Source: Rhodoferax sp. (GTDB taxonomy: Bacteria > Pseudomonadota > Gammaproteobacteria > Burkholderiales > Burkholderiaceae_C). From it: a stretch of DNA of 34,584 nt. The position numbers and the translations under genes are program-made. Each line of letters begins with the position of its first letter. The stretch's first letter is position 1. A model generated the notes under the pieces. It worked only from the letters and a program-made list of their open reading frames with translations, made no database searches and had not been told where the DNA came from. Below are positions 25,320 to 34,157 of the stretch, piece after piece. The DNA lies in assembly GCF_028689295.1 (NCBI RefSeq), contig NZ_JAQTWL010000021.1:1-34584 (forward strand). The letters run 5' to 3'.

Positions 25320-27212
25320 TCAGGCCGTGGCAAGACGGGGTTCGCCACCATTGCGCTGCCCAGGCGAGTCTTGCCAGCTCAACTCAAGGCGGTCACGCCC
25401 ACCGTGTTTGGCCCGGTAAAGTGCGGTGTCGCACTGGCCCAGCAATTCGGCAAAAGACTTCTGATTGGTCAGGCAACCGGCGCCAACGCTCACCGTGTAC
25501 GGAATGCGCAGACCACAGATGTCAACCGAACTTGATCGCACGCTTTCAAGGATCCGGTGAGCCAGCGCAACGCCCCCCTGTTGCGTGGTGTTGGGCAGCA
25601 GCACGGCGAACTCTTCACCGCCGATGCGCCCAATCACATCGGACTCGCGCAGGACGCTTTTGACCGTTTGCACAAAGCCTTTCAACACCGCGTCGCCCGC
25701 CGAATGTCCGTAGCTGTCGTTGATCTGCTTGAAGTGATCCAGATCTAGCATCAGCGCCACCAAAGGCAAGGCATAGCGCACTGAACGCATCAGTTCCTGC
25801 TCGGCGAGTTTCAAGAAATGATGGCGGCTAAAGGCGCCGGTCAGGGCGTCCACATTGGCCAGCGCCAAGCTGGCGAGCTCGGCCTGTTTGAGAACGCTGA
25901 CATCTTCGTGTGTCACCACCAAGCGGCGCGCCGCGTCGTGCACCGGCGTGATCTTGAGGGTGAACCAGCACTCGTGGCATTGGCACTGGATGGGTTCCAA
26001 ATGATGGAAAAAAAGCGTTTCACCGGCAACGATCTGAGCCATGCCGGCCGCCACAGCCTCAACCGTTGCCGGCGCCATGACAAATTGATCGGCCAAAAGC
26101 GTCAGGTAGTTTCTGCCGACCGACTTCTCGAAATGGAACCTTGAAGCATAGTCGCTCCAGGCCGCATTGGTCTGCACAATGGTGCCCGTCTGGTCCAGCA
26201 CCGCGATCTGCGCCGAAATGGAATCAAACACCGCTTGCTGAAACTGGGCTGCCGCCGACAGTTCGGCTTCGATCTGCTTTCTGTTCGAAACCTCGACCAG
26301 GGTGCCCACCAGGCGCAAGGCCTTGCCGTCTTCCGAGCGCAGCACCACGGCACCGCGGGCCAGCAGCCATTTGCTGTTGCCGTCGGGGCACACCACGCGG
26401 TATTCAATGACATAACGCTCGCTGATGCCATTGATGCAATTCTGCAGCTTTTTCAGGAGCTTCGGCTTGTCATCGGGGTGGATGAAGCGCATCACCTCTG
26501 ACGCCGTGCGCCCCAGATCCGCGCCGGAAACCCCCACCATCTGCGCAAAACCCTCTGAAATCGTGACCTCATCACGGCTGACCTGCCAGTCCCAAACCCA
26601 GTCGCCGACCGCCGAAAGCGCCAGCGTCAGGCGCTCCTCGCTGGCGCGCAGTTGCGCTTCCATGCGACGCCGCTCCGAGACATCGATCAGCGCCACCTGC
26701 CAGCCCACAGCGGCGCCAATCCAGACCACCTTGACTTGCACCGGCAAGGGCGCCAGTCCATCGATCTGCAACATCAGCTCAGCCGTCTGCGCCTCACGCT
26801 CGGCCCGGGCGCGCTCCAGCATGGCATTGAATTGCGCGCGCTGTGGTTCGGCCACATAGAGGCCGAATGTGCTGCCCATCAGGTGGAGGCGTTCGGAGCC
26901 GAGCATTTGGGCACCGCTCAGATTCAGCCTGGCGATGACGCCATCGGTGTTGATCATCACACTGCCGACCGGTGAAAAGTCGTAAAGCTCGTTGCTTTGG
27001 TTCAGCGCCTGCTCCAGTTGCGCCCTGGCGGTATTGAGGTGCTCGTTTTGCAACTCGAGTTCAATCTGGTGGATTTCCAGCTCCTCAAGCAAATGCTGAA
27101 CCTGCGGCAAATCCATGGCAGCCGCATCAGGCTGACGGCTGCGCCCGGACAGCCGCGCGATGGCGAGCTGGCGCAAGGCGGCGGGATCGGGCGGATTTTT
27201 ACGGAACACCAT
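25320..27212 (-). CDS. Three-PAS diguanylate cyclase
   Basis: The 630-aa soluble sensor begins with a basic region and coiled coil (about 35-75), then PAS domains at about 75-185, 195-310 and 325-440, and a C-terminal GGDEF domain (about 450-610). The active site is GGEEF (531-535); RESD at 522-525 is an inhibitory c-di-GMP site five residues upstream. Cysteines at about 410-415 (CQCHEC) in the third PAS are unusual and might bind metal or sense redox; this is inference. The start overlaps the end of the CheB-CheR gene by 14 bp, so both are probably one signalling unit. Confidence 0.92.
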   Translation of the reverse strand: MVFRKNPPDPAALRQLAIARLSGRSRQPDAAAMDLPQVQHLLEELEIHQIELELQNEHLNTARAQLEQALNQSNELYDFSPVGSVMINTDGVIARLNLSGAQMLGSERLHLMGSTFGLYVAEPQRAQFNAMLERARAEREAQTAELMLQIDGLAPLPVQVKVVWIGAAVGWQVALIDVSERRRMEAQLRASEERLTLALSAVGDWVWDWQVSRDEVTISEGFAQMVGVSGADLGRTASEVMRFIHPDDKPKLLKKLQNCINGISERYVIEYRVVCPDGNSKWLLARGAVVLRSEDGKALRLVGTLVEVSNRKQIEAELSAAAQFQQAVFDSISAQIAVLDQTGTIVQTNAAWSDYASRFHFEKSVGRNYLTLLADQFVMAPATVEAVAAGMAQIVAGETLFFHHLEPIQCQCHECWFTLKITPVHDAARRLVVTHEDVSVLKQAELASLALANVDALTGAFSRHHFLKLAEQELMRSVRYALPLVALMLDLDHFKQINDSYGHSAGDAVLKGFVQTVKSVLRESDVIGRIGGEEFAVLLPNTTQQGGVALAHRILESVRSSSVDICGLRIPYTVSVGAGCLTNQKSFAELLGQCDTALYRAKHGGRDRLELSWQDSPGQRNGGEPRLATA

Positions 27213-29835
27213 GGCCTGCCTTGCGGGAATTTGGGTCAGCCATCAAGGTCTGCAACCTGGCTTGTGCCTCGCGCAACTCGGCCTCCAACTTCTTGCTGAC
27301 GCTGATGTCAACAAAGGTGATCACCAGGCCGTCGATGCGGTTGTCATGCGTGCGGTAGGGCATGATGCGCACCTTGAACCAACGCCCGCCTGCGGCCGCC
27401 ACATCGGACTCCTTGAACACCAAAGTGCGCAACACATCCTGCGCGTCGCCCCCGAGACCCGGGTAGTCCAGGTCGCAGACGATGTCCGTGATGCTGCGTC
27501 CGGCGTCACCTGGGATCAGCTTGAAAATTCTGGCGGTCGAGGGCGTGAAGCGGCGCACATGCAGCGTCTCGTCGAGGAACAAAATGGCAATCTCGGTGCT
27601 GTCGAGCAGGTTGCGCATGTCGTTGCCGGCTCGCGAGACCTCTGCCACCTTGAGCTGCAGCTCACTGTTGATGGTCTGCAACTCTTCGTTCATCGACTGC
27701 ATTTCTTCCTTCGAGGTGGTCAACTCCTCGTTGGTCGATTGCAGTTCTTCGTTGGTGGACTGCAGCTCTTCGTTGGCCGATTTCAGCTCCTCCTGCGAGG
27801 TCTGCATTTCCTCGCGGGTGGAGCGCGCGTCTTCGCGGGCGTGCTGCAATTCCTGCAGCGCCGCCTCGATGCGCTGCCCGTCGCTGGCCGACGCGTCCAC
27901 CGGGGCATGGCGCTTGGGCGGGCGCGGGGCCGCCACATCCCTGAAAACAACTAGCACCATACCGTTCATGGCCACCGGCTCGCTCAGCGGCTGCACCGCG
28001 ATATCGACATATTGAGCCGGGCGGGCGGTGTCGATCCTGACGCGCTTGAGCGTGGTTGGCCTGTTTTCCCGAACCGACAGATAAAAAACTTCATTCAAGG
28101 CTTGTCTGATGCCTTCGCGCGCCATGGCGAACAGATTCAGGCTGGGTTTCCCAATGGCGGGCTCAAGGTATTTCCCGGTTTTGCCGCTGAAATAAAGCAT
28201 CTCGCCCTTGCCGCTCACCAGCAGCGCCGCAGGTGCAAATTGCTCCAGCACCAGACGCTCCACCAGCATTTGCAGGTCGGGCGCCACGGCCGATGACCCC
28301 TGGGAGCGCAAGGCGAGACCCGGCAGGCGCGCCGCGACCGCATCAAAGGCAGCCGGCATGCCGGCGGGCAAGGCGTGTGCCGGCAAATCGAGCCGGCGGT
28401 AAATCCGATTCTTGCCCGGCAAGGGCGAAAACAGCACGCTGGCGGAGCCAACCGACTCGGAACTGCCCAGCAGCAAACAGCCGCCGGAGATGAGGCTGTA
28501 GTGGAACAACTGCAGCAATTTCTCCTGCAGCCCGGACTCCAGATAAATCAGCAAATTGCGGCAGCTCAAAAAATCGATCTTGGTAAAGGGCGGATCGAAG
28601 ATGACGTTTTGTTCGGCAAAGATCACCATTTCCCTGATGTCATTGCTGACCCGGTAACCCGCGCCCTCGGGCACAAAAAAACGCCTCAGGCGCGCCTCGG
28701 ACACGTCAGCGGAGATGGCCGGGGGATAAACGCCGGCACGGGCGCGCGAGATGGCGTCCTTGTCCAGATCGGAGGCAAAGATCTGCAATTTATAGCGTTG
28801 TGAGGTGCTGATGGTGTCGAGCGATTCCCGGAACAGCATGGCCAGCGAATAGGCCTCCTCGCCAGTCGAACAGCCGGGAATCCAGGCGCGCAGCGTGGCA
28901 CCATCAGGGTAATTGGCCTGCAAAGTCGGCAGCACGTCGCGCCTGACCTGCTCCCACACTTGCGGGTCGCGAAAAAAGCTGGTGACCCCAATCAGCAACT
29001 CGCCCAGCAGCAGTTCCACCTCTTTGGGGTTCTCGCGCACGTAGCGCAGGTAGTCGTCGATGCGCGACAACTGGTGCAGCCCCATGCGGCGCTCGACGCG
29101 CCGCATGATGGTATTTTTTTTGTAGGATGAAAAATCATGGCCGGTATGGGTGCGCAGCAAAACCAGGATCTTGTCCAGAAAACCCGCCGCACTGCGCTGA
29201 AACTCGGCTTCGATCTGGGCCTGCACGTCGCCCACCAGGCGAATGCGCTTGACAAAAGCGATCACCTTGGCCGGCAGTTCGTCGGCCGGGGCCACGGCGT
29301 CCACCACATCGGCATCGATGGCGCTGCGCGGCATGCTGTCGAACTGGGCCGAGGAAGGCGTCTGCGCAAAGGCGGCGCCACCGGCCTGGCGGATGGCCCG
29401 CAGCCCCAGCGTGCCGTCCGAGCCCATGCCCGACAAAATAACGCCGATGCTGTTGTGCTGCCGGTCATCGGCGAGCGACTTGAAGAAAAAGTCAATGGGC
29501 TGGCGCAAACCGCGTGCTTCGGTCGGCTCGAACAAATGCAGCACGCCGCGCAGCAATGACATATCGAAGCCGGGCGGGATCACATACACGTGATCGGGCT
29601 CGACCATCATCTGGTCGGCCACCTGCTGCACCGGCATGGGCGTATGGCGCTGCAGCAGTTCCACCAGCATGCCTTCGCTGTGCGGATCGCGGTGTTGCAC
29701 CACCACAATAGCCAAGCCGCAATGATGCGGCACGTGAGACAGAAACTGTTCCAGCGCCGTCAACCCGCCCGCCGAGGCACCAATGCCGACAATGGGAAAA
29801 GATGGGCTGGCTGCGGGTAGCTTGTCTTTGTTCAC
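27199..29835 (-). CDS. CheB-CheR-PAS fusion chemosensory-type protein
   Basis: The 878-aa soluble protein is read from GTG 29835 (AGGGA about 10 bases upstream). The N-terminal methylesterase domain (about 15-195) has triad S21, H48 and D140. A CheR methyltransferase follows (about 215-480, with TIMRRVERRMGLHQ, GVTSFFRDP and GCSTGEEAYSLAM), then a PAS-like domain (about 520-620), a long coiled coil (about 645-735, heptads such as STNEELQ) and a final PAS domain (about 740-860). There is no receiver domain. Fusions like this are sensors or scaffolds in many Proteobacteria. The cyclase gene overlaps its end, so its output may be c-di-GMP signalling. Confidence 0.92.
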   Translation of the reverse strand: MNKDKLPAASPSFPIVGIGASAGGLTALEQFLSHVPHHCGLAIVVVQHRDPHSEGMLVELLQRHTPMPVQQVADQMMVEPDHVYVIPPGFDMSLLRGVLHLFEPTEARGLRQPIDFFFKSLADDRQHNSIGVILSGMGSDGTLGLRAIRQAGGAAFAQTPSSAQFDSMPRSAIDADVVDAVAPADELPAKVIAFVKRIRLVGDVQAQIEAEFQRSAAGFLDKILVLLRTHTGHDFSSYKKNTIMRRVERRMGLHQLSRIDDYLRYVRENPKEVELLLGELLIGVTSFFRDPQVWEQVRRDVLPTLQANYPDGATLRAWIPGCSTGEEAYSLAMLFRESLDTISTSQRYKLQIFASDLDKDAISRARAGVYPPAISADVSEARLRRFFVPEGAGYRVSNDIREMVIFAEQNVIFDPPFTKIDFLSCRNLLIYLESGLQEKLLQLFHYSLISGGCLLLGSSESVGSASVLFSPLPGKNRIYRRLDLPAHALPAGMPAAFDAVAARLPGLALRSQGSSAVAPDLQMLVERLVLEQFAPAALLVSGKGEMLYFSGKTGKYLEPAIGKPSLNLFAMAREGIRQALNEVFYLSVRENRPTTLKRVRIDTARPAQYVDIAVQPLSEPVAMNGMVLVVFRDVAAPRPPKRHAPVDASASDGQRIEAALQELQHAREDARSTREEMQTSQEELKSANEELQSTNEELQSTNEELTTSKEEMQSMNEELQTINSELQLKVAEVSRAGNDMRNLLDSTEIAILFLDETLHVRRFTPSTARIFKLIPGDAGRSITDIVCDLDYPGLGGDAQDVLRTLVFKESDVAAAGGRWFKVRIMPYRTHDNRIDGLVITFVDISVSKKLEAELREAQARLQTLMADPNSRKAGHGVP

Positions 29836-30024
29836 TCAATCAATCCCTGTGAAGGTGTATCAATCCTCAATCCGAGCTGTGCTTTTTTTAAGCAAAATTG
29901 TAAGCGCAGCAAGTATCAAATGGAGAACTACCTTCGAGGACTGACGTAAAACCCGGCGAACGCACGCACGATTGGATCGCGCTTTCCTTCCTCGGCGCCA
30001 GTGCCTTGACGCCGGCCACGCCCG

Positions 30025-30810
30025 CTACCTCTCAAAATTGCACAGGGCCTCGTGCGACAGAATATTGATTTCGCGAAAATCGACCGTGATGATGCCCTGC
30101 TGCACCAGCGCCGAAAACGCCCGGCTCACCGTTTCCACCGTGACGCTCAGATGGTGGCCGATGTCGCGCCGCGTCATCGGCAAAATGAAGCGGTTGGGCG
30201 AATAGCCCAGGTCGGCAAAGCGCTGCGAAATGGTCTGCAGAAAGCGCGCCACCCGGCCTTCGGACTTGACCGAGCGCGTCAGAGAGTAGGCCAATTGTTC
30301 CTGCGTGATCTCGCGGCTGCTGGCCCAATAGGCCAAGTGCTCCAGATGATTGTTGCCGCGCCCGGAGGCGAACAGGTCAGCGGCCGGAATGCGGATCAAA
30401 TCGCAGTCGGTCAGGGCCACCACATCACTCATATAGATGTACTTGTAAATGCCGTCAAAGCCCAGCAAATTGCCTTTCATGGGAAACGACAGCACATGCA
30501 TGCCGCCATCGGCATTCGTGATTGAGCTTCGGAGCGTGCCCAGCCGCACCACATAGAGCCCGTCGAACGGCTGGCCCATCATCAGCGCAGATTGGCCGGC
30601 TTTCAGACGGCGACGCCGGAACACTTCACCCTCTTGGCCGTCCTGCAGATGGCCCTCGTATTGCAACAGGCTGTGCAGTTCCTGCAAGCTGGACCAGCGC
30701 TCGTCGCTTTCGTGCTTCAAGGCGGCGTGGCGCCCACTGGGCTTCCAGAGCGCAGTGGTTGCTGTGGTTGCTGTGGTTGCTGTGGTGGACAAGGTCTGTG
30801 CGTGCATCAT
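30025..30810 (-). CDS. Crp/Fnr-family transcriptional regulator without Fe-S cysteines
   Basis: The 261-aa product starts at ATG 30810 (a second ATG follows directly) after GAGGGG spaced about 7 bases. A low-complexity Thr/Ala N-terminus is followed by a cyclic-nucleotide-like beta-barrel (about 60-155, GQSALMMGQPFDGLYVVRLG to IRIPAADL), dimer helix and Fnr-type winged HTH (MTRRDIGHHLSVTVETVSRAFSALVQQGII). The N-terminal cysteines that hold the 4Fe-4S cluster in FNR are absent, so it should not be a classic oxygen sensor. The long barrel loop is FNR-like rather than CRP-like. It lies 189 bp ahead of the CheB-CheR gene on the same strand. Confidence 0.9.
   Translation of the reverse strand: MMHAQTLSTTATTATTATTALWKPSGRHAALKHESDERWSSLQELHSLLQYEGHLQDGQEGEVFRRRRLKAGQSALMMGQPFDGLYVVRLGTLRSSITNADGGMHVLSFPMKGNLLGFDGIYKYIYMSDVVALTDCDLIRIPAADLFASGRGNNHLEHLAYWASSREITQEQLAYSLTRSVKSEGRVARFLQTISQRFADLGYSPNRFILPMTRRDIGHHLSVTVETVSRAFSALVQQGIITVDFREINILSHEALCNFER
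30755..30788. repeat. 9-bp tandem repeat in the regulator N-terminus
   Basis: GTGGTTGCT occurs three times in a row (30755-30781), followed by a partial fourth copy. On the coding strand it gives an Ala-Thr-Thr run. Copy-number change would keep the frame and lengthen or shorten the N-terminal tail. Confidence 0.8.
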
Positions 30811-30959
30811 GGTAAGCCCCTCGTTGTCGTTGCCCGGTGACCGCGCCCGGCGGGCGTCATGGCCGATCCTTGGCAATAACTTTAGGCCGGCCTGGCGCTG
30901 CCGTCTGTAGGGAGAGTTTGATGGCACACGCCAGCAGGCGTGGACAGCGTGATCAGTTG

Positions 30960-30983
30960 GGGACAGAGCTGAATATCTGTCCC
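30960..30983. promoter_or_regulatory. Inverted repeat upstream of the Crp/Fnr gene
   Basis: GGGACAGA (30960-30967) and TCTGTCCC (30976-30983) are exact inverted repeats 8 bases apart. The site lies between the response regulator stop (31002) and the Crp/Fnr start (30810). No T run follows on the minus strand, so an operator is more likely than a terminator. Confidence 0.5.
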
Positions 30984-31001
30984 GCAAGCTAATCCTGATC
31001 C

Positions 31002-31661
31002 CTAATCGCGGCGGCGGCTGGACGCGGGGTCATCCGCGTCAATGAGTTTGTAGCGCACGGCCAGCCGCACCAGGCTGGGGACATCGGTCACCGCGAGCTT
31101 TTTCATCAGGCGGCTTCGGTAGGTGGCAACGGTCTTGGGCGACAAATGCAGCGTCGTGCCAATGGCCGAGCTGGAGTGCCCCTCGACCACCATCAAGATG
31201 ATTTGCCGCTCGCGCGGCGACAACAGGCTCAGGGGGTCGGAGTCTTGCTCGATCAGGGCCTCCAGCGCCAGGTCGGCCACATCGGCACCGAGAAACTTCC
31301 TGCCCTTGACCGCCGCCTCGATGGCGGCCATGAGTTCAGTCGCCGGCGAGCCCTTGAGCACGTAGGCGCTTGCACCCAGACGCAGCGCCTCGGCCACTTG
31401 GTGGGGTTGCGCCGACATGGTCAGGACCACGGTGCGCACGGGCAGCCCGCGCCGCTGCACCTCGGTCTGCAGTTCCAGCCCCGAGCGCCTGCCCAGATTC
31501 AGGTCAAGCAGCAGCACCTGGGGCCGCAGACGCAGCAGGTCGGCCAGCGCCTGGGTCGGCTCGGAGGACTCGCCAAGCACCGTGTGGCCGCGCGCCTCAA
31601 GCAAGGCACGCAGCCCGTCGAGCATGATTTGATGGTCGTCCACCAGGTAAAGCGTGGTCAT
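31002..31661 (-). CDS. NarL/FixJ-family response regulator
   Basis: The 219-aa regulator is read from ATG 31661, which overlaps the kinase stop as ATGA (31658-31661). The receiver domain has DD8-9, phospho-acceptor D53 in LLLDLNLG and K103 in VLKGS. The LuxR-type helix-turn-helix (about 148-205) reads LSPRERQIILMVVEGHSSSAIGTTLHLSPKTVATYRSRL. It should be phosphorylated by the co-translated kinase and control transcription, perhaps of the neighbouring Crp/Fnr or Hsp20 genes; targets are not shown by sequence. Confidence 0.95.
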   Translation of the reverse strand: MTTLYLVDDHQIMLDGLRALLEARGHTVLGESSEPTQALADLLRLRPQVLLLDLNLGRRSGLELQTEVQRRGLPVRTVVLTMSAQPHQVAEALRLGASAYVLKGSPATELMAAIEAAVKGRKFLGADVADLALEALIEQDSDPLSLLSPRERQIILMVVEGHSSSAIGTTLHLSPKTVATYRSRLMKKLAVTDVPSLVRLAVRYKLIDADDPASSRRRD

Positions 31662-32767
31662 GACAAACACTGCCAGTGAAACGTGACGCGGGTGCCGCGC
31701 TCCTGGGCACGCGTGCAGGAGACGCTGGCACCCACCGCCTGGGCGCGCTCCTGCATGCCCAGAATGCCCAAATGGCCCACGCTTAGGCCTGCGCCCTCGG
31801 GCAGCCCGACGCCGTTGTCGGAGACGGTGAGGTGCAATGACAGGGAACCACCCGTGAGATCCACTTCGATGGCGTCTGCCCCCGAGTGGCGCAGCGCGTT
31901 TTCAACCGCCTCGCGCACCACCATGAAGGCCGCATATTCGACCTCGGCTGGCCAGCGCATGATTTCCAGGTTTGGCGGCACATGGATGGTGATGTCCATC
32001 TGGGGCGCCGCCTGTGCGCGATTGCGCAGCTCGTTGTCGAGCGCCACACTGAGCCCCTGCTCTTCCAGCAAGGGCGGGCGCAGGTCAACCAGCACCTGCC
32101 GGACCTGGGTAATCGCTTGCCCGATGAGGGTGCCCAGGCGCTCGTGCAGGCGATGGAAATCAGAAGGCGTTTCAGCCGTCTCCAAGGCAATGATGGTTTC
32201 ATGGCACATGCGGATGGCGGCCAGCGTCTGCCCCAGCTGGTCGTGCAGCACCTGCGCCAGGCGCTTGACCAGCACCCGCTCCTGCGTCATCAGCTTGCGG
32301 GTCAGCTCGGCAAGCTGGGCGCGCGAATGCTGCAATTGCGTCTCGGCCTGCAAACGCGCGGTGACATCATGCAGACTGACCAGCGACCATTCCCCCTGCG
32401 GCAGCTTCACATGGCGAATGTAGCCTTCGAGGTCGATCTCCTGGCCGTCGGCGCGCAAGCCCTTGACGCGGCGCAATCCCATCATGCGGGTGTCGCCACC
32501 ATTGTGGGCAAAACGCTGCTGCGCTTCACGGTGACCGGCGCGAAGGCGCACAGGGATCAGTATTTCGATCGGCTCGCCTTGCACGCTGGTGCTGCTGTGC
32601 CCGAAGACGCGCTCGGCAGCCGCGTTGAACAGGGTGATGCGCCCGTCCAGATCAGTACCGACGATGGCATCGGGAACCAGCTTGAGGACAGCGCCGAGCA
32701 GACACTGCGTTTGCTCGTGAGAGGGGCAATTGATCGAGGCAGGTGTTGCCTCAGCAAGCGTATTCAT
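31658..32767 (-). CDS. Cytoplasmic PAS sensor histidine kinase (HisKA_3 type)
   Basis: The 369-aa kinase has no membrane segment. An N-terminal PAS domain (about 25-140, VPDAIVGTDLDGRITLFNAAAERVFG) is followed by a HisKA_3 dimer/phosphorylation region with H175 in VLHDQLGQTLA and an HATPase domain (about 270-365) with VREAVENALRHSGA, SDNGVGLPEG and GHLGILGMQERAQAVGA. ATG 32767 has GGAG about 8 bases upstream. It pairs with the overlapping response regulator. The ligand of the PAS domain is not evident; its position beside stress and redox genes suggests an intracellular redox or energy signal. Confidence 0.95.
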   Translation of the reverse strand: MNTLAEATPASINCPSHEQTQCLLGAVLKLVPDAIVGTDLDGRITLFNAAAERVFGHSSTSVQGEPIEILIPVRLRAGHREAQQRFAHNGGDTRMMGLRRVKGLRADGQEIDLEGYIRHVKLPQGEWSLVSLHDVTARLQAETQLQHSRAQLAELTRKLMTQERVLVKRLAQVLHDQLGQTLAAIRMCHETIIALETAETPSDFHRLHERLGTLIGQAITQVRQVLVDLRPPLLEEQGLSVALDNELRNRAQAAPQMDITIHVPPNLEIMRWPAEVEYAAFMVVREAVENALRHSGADAIEVDLTGGSLSLHLTVSDNGVGLPEGAGLSVGHLGILGMQERAQAVGASVSCTRAQERGTRVTFHWQCLS

Positions 32768-32972
32768 TTTGCCGACTCCTCATAGGATTGGCGCGATTGC
32801 AAATATTGTTCATGTTGGCCTCCGGCACGACGTGGTAGGAATTCTGACACGCGCATCAGGCCGGTTGGAAGGGGTGAAAGGGCCGATTCGCCAAAATCTG
32901 CCCGCTGTTTGCACCACGATTGAGAATTGTCATCTGCGCGGTGGGGTGGGCTCATATTCTTCCGGTGCTGCT

Positions 32973-33001
32973 TTGACAAGACGTCATTGTCCGGCCATTT
33001 T
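32973..33001 (+). promoter_or_regulatory. Candidate promoter of the Hsp20 operon
   Basis: A perfect TTGACA (32973-32978) lies 17 bases before a weak CATTTT (32996-33001). GACAA (32975-32979) and TTGTC (32987-32991) form an inverted pair overlapping the -35, a possible operator. The rest of the 260-bp divergent gap (32768-33027) shows no gene. Confidence 0.35.
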
Positions 33002-33027
33002 AAAATTTAACCTGTGGAGAGAAAATC

Positions 33028-33453
33028 ATGAACAACCTGAGTTTGCATGACACCACCATAAAAGACCCGTTCGAGACCGTGTTTCGCGGCTTCCTGGCAC
33101 CCATGCGCGTGGCGGGCAGCGGCGATGAACTCGACATCCGGCTCGACGTGGTCGAAAAAGACAACGCCTTCAAGATCCAGGCCGACCTGCCAGGCGTCAA
33201 AAAAGAAGACATCAGTGTGCGCATCGACGGCCACCGGGTCCAGATCGACGCCGAGGCGCGCCGGGAAAAAGACGTCAAGGAAAAGGGCAAACTGGTCCAC
33301 AGCGAGCGCTACTACGGCACGGTGTCGCGCGTCTTCACGCTGTCGCAGGAGGTGGACGACGCCAAGGCCGTGGCCAAATATGAAAACGGGGTGTTGAGCC
33401 TTGATCTGCCCAAGAAGGCCGGCACATCCTCCAAAAAATTGGCCATTCAATAA
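33028..33453 (+). CDS. Small heat-shock protein, Hsp20/alpha-crystallin family
   Basis: The 141-aa holdase chaperone has an alpha-crystallin domain at about 33-130 (IRLDVVEKDNAFKIQADLPGVKKEDISVRIDG to KYENGVLSLDLPKK), with a short N-terminal arm carrying DPFETVFRGF and a C-terminal KKLAIQ that stands in for the IxI motif. ATG 33028 has GGAGAG about 7 bases upstream. It binds unfolding proteins under stress. It is 23 bp ahead of the nitroreductase-like gene and probably shares its transcript. Confidence 0.95.
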   Translation: MNNLSLHDTTIKDPFETVFRGFLAPMRVAGSGDELDIRLDVVEKDNAFKIQADLPGVKKEDISVRIDGHRVQIDAEARREKDVKEKGKLVHSERYYGTVSRVFTLSQEVDDAKAVAKYENGVLSLDLPKKAGTSSKKLAIQ

Positions 33454-33476
33454 GCCGGCCGCACGCCACATCAGCC

Positions 33477-34157
33477 ATGAATACCCTGACCAAACTGGCC
33501 ATGGGCCTGCTCGGGCAACTCAAACCCGAGCCCACCCATGGCGATGCCGCCGACACCATCGTGCTGCCAGCGGCCAATATGAGCGGTGGCATGCCGCTGA
33601 TGCAGGCGCTGGCGCAGCGCCAGTCGCAGCGCGAATTCGCGCCCGAGCCGCTACCACAGCAGATATTGTCCAACCTGCTGTGGGCGGCGGCCGGGCTGAA
33701 CCGCCCGGCCTTGGGCGGGCGCACAGCGCCCAGCGCCCTCAACGCGCAGGAAGTGGACGTCTATGTGGCGCTGCCCAACGGTTTGTACCGCTACGCGGCG
33801 CTGGGCCATGCGCTGCACCTGGTGCGCGCCACCGATGTGCGCCGCATCACCGGCTACCAGGACTTTGTGGACAGCGCGCCGCTGGACCTGATCATGGTGG
33901 CCGACTATTCGCGCATGAAACTGGTGCCGGTGGCGCAGCGCATGGCCTACGCCTACACCAGCGCCGGCGCCATGGCGCAAAACGTGTACCTTTTTTGCGC
34001 ATCGGAAGATCTGGCCACCGTCATTCGCGCATGGCTCGACCGCGACGCGCTCGCCAAAGCGATGGGACTGGGCACTGAGCAACAGGTTTTGCTGTCGCAA
34101 ACGGTAGGCCGCAAGGCGCCCTACCCGCTTTTGCCGGCGAGTGCAGGCACCAGATAG
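33477..34157 (+). CDS. Nitroreductase / SagB-type FMN-dependent oxidoreductase
   Basis: The 226-aa protein has the nitroreductase-fold pattern: QALAQRQSQREFAPEPLPQQILSNLLWAAAGLNRP, TAPSALNAQEVDVYVALPNGLYRY (FMN region) and AYAYTSAGAMAQNVYLFCASEDLATV, with GLGTEQQVLLSQTVG near the end. The electron acceptor is not predictable. The N-terminus (MNTLTKLAMGLLGQL) is hydrophobic but not a clear signal peptide. The last 37 bp overlap the end of the convergent acyl carrier protein gene. Confidence 0.88.
   Translation: MNTLTKLAMGLLGQLKPEPTHGDAADTIVLPAANMSGGMPLMQALAQRQSQREFAPEPLPQQILSNLLWAAAGLNRPALGGRTAPSALNAQEVDVYVALPNGLYRYAALGHALHLVRATDVRRITGYQDFVDSAPLDLIMVADYSRMKLVPVAQRMAYAYTSAGAMAQNVYLFCASEDLATVIRAWLDRDALAKAMGLGTEQQVLLSQTVGRKAPYPLLPASAGTR

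Noticed and set aside
27690..27790. Near-identical 21-bp repeats that look like a tandem array
   Set aside because: They encode heptads (STNEELQ) of the coiled coil in the CheB-CheR fusion, a protein-level repeat and not a CRISPR or satellite.
29870..29915. TTGATA and TACAAT boxes upstream of the CheB-CheR gene
   Set aside because: They are about 11 bases apart, too close for a standard promoter, and no paired Fnr-type site could be made from the TTGAT copies.
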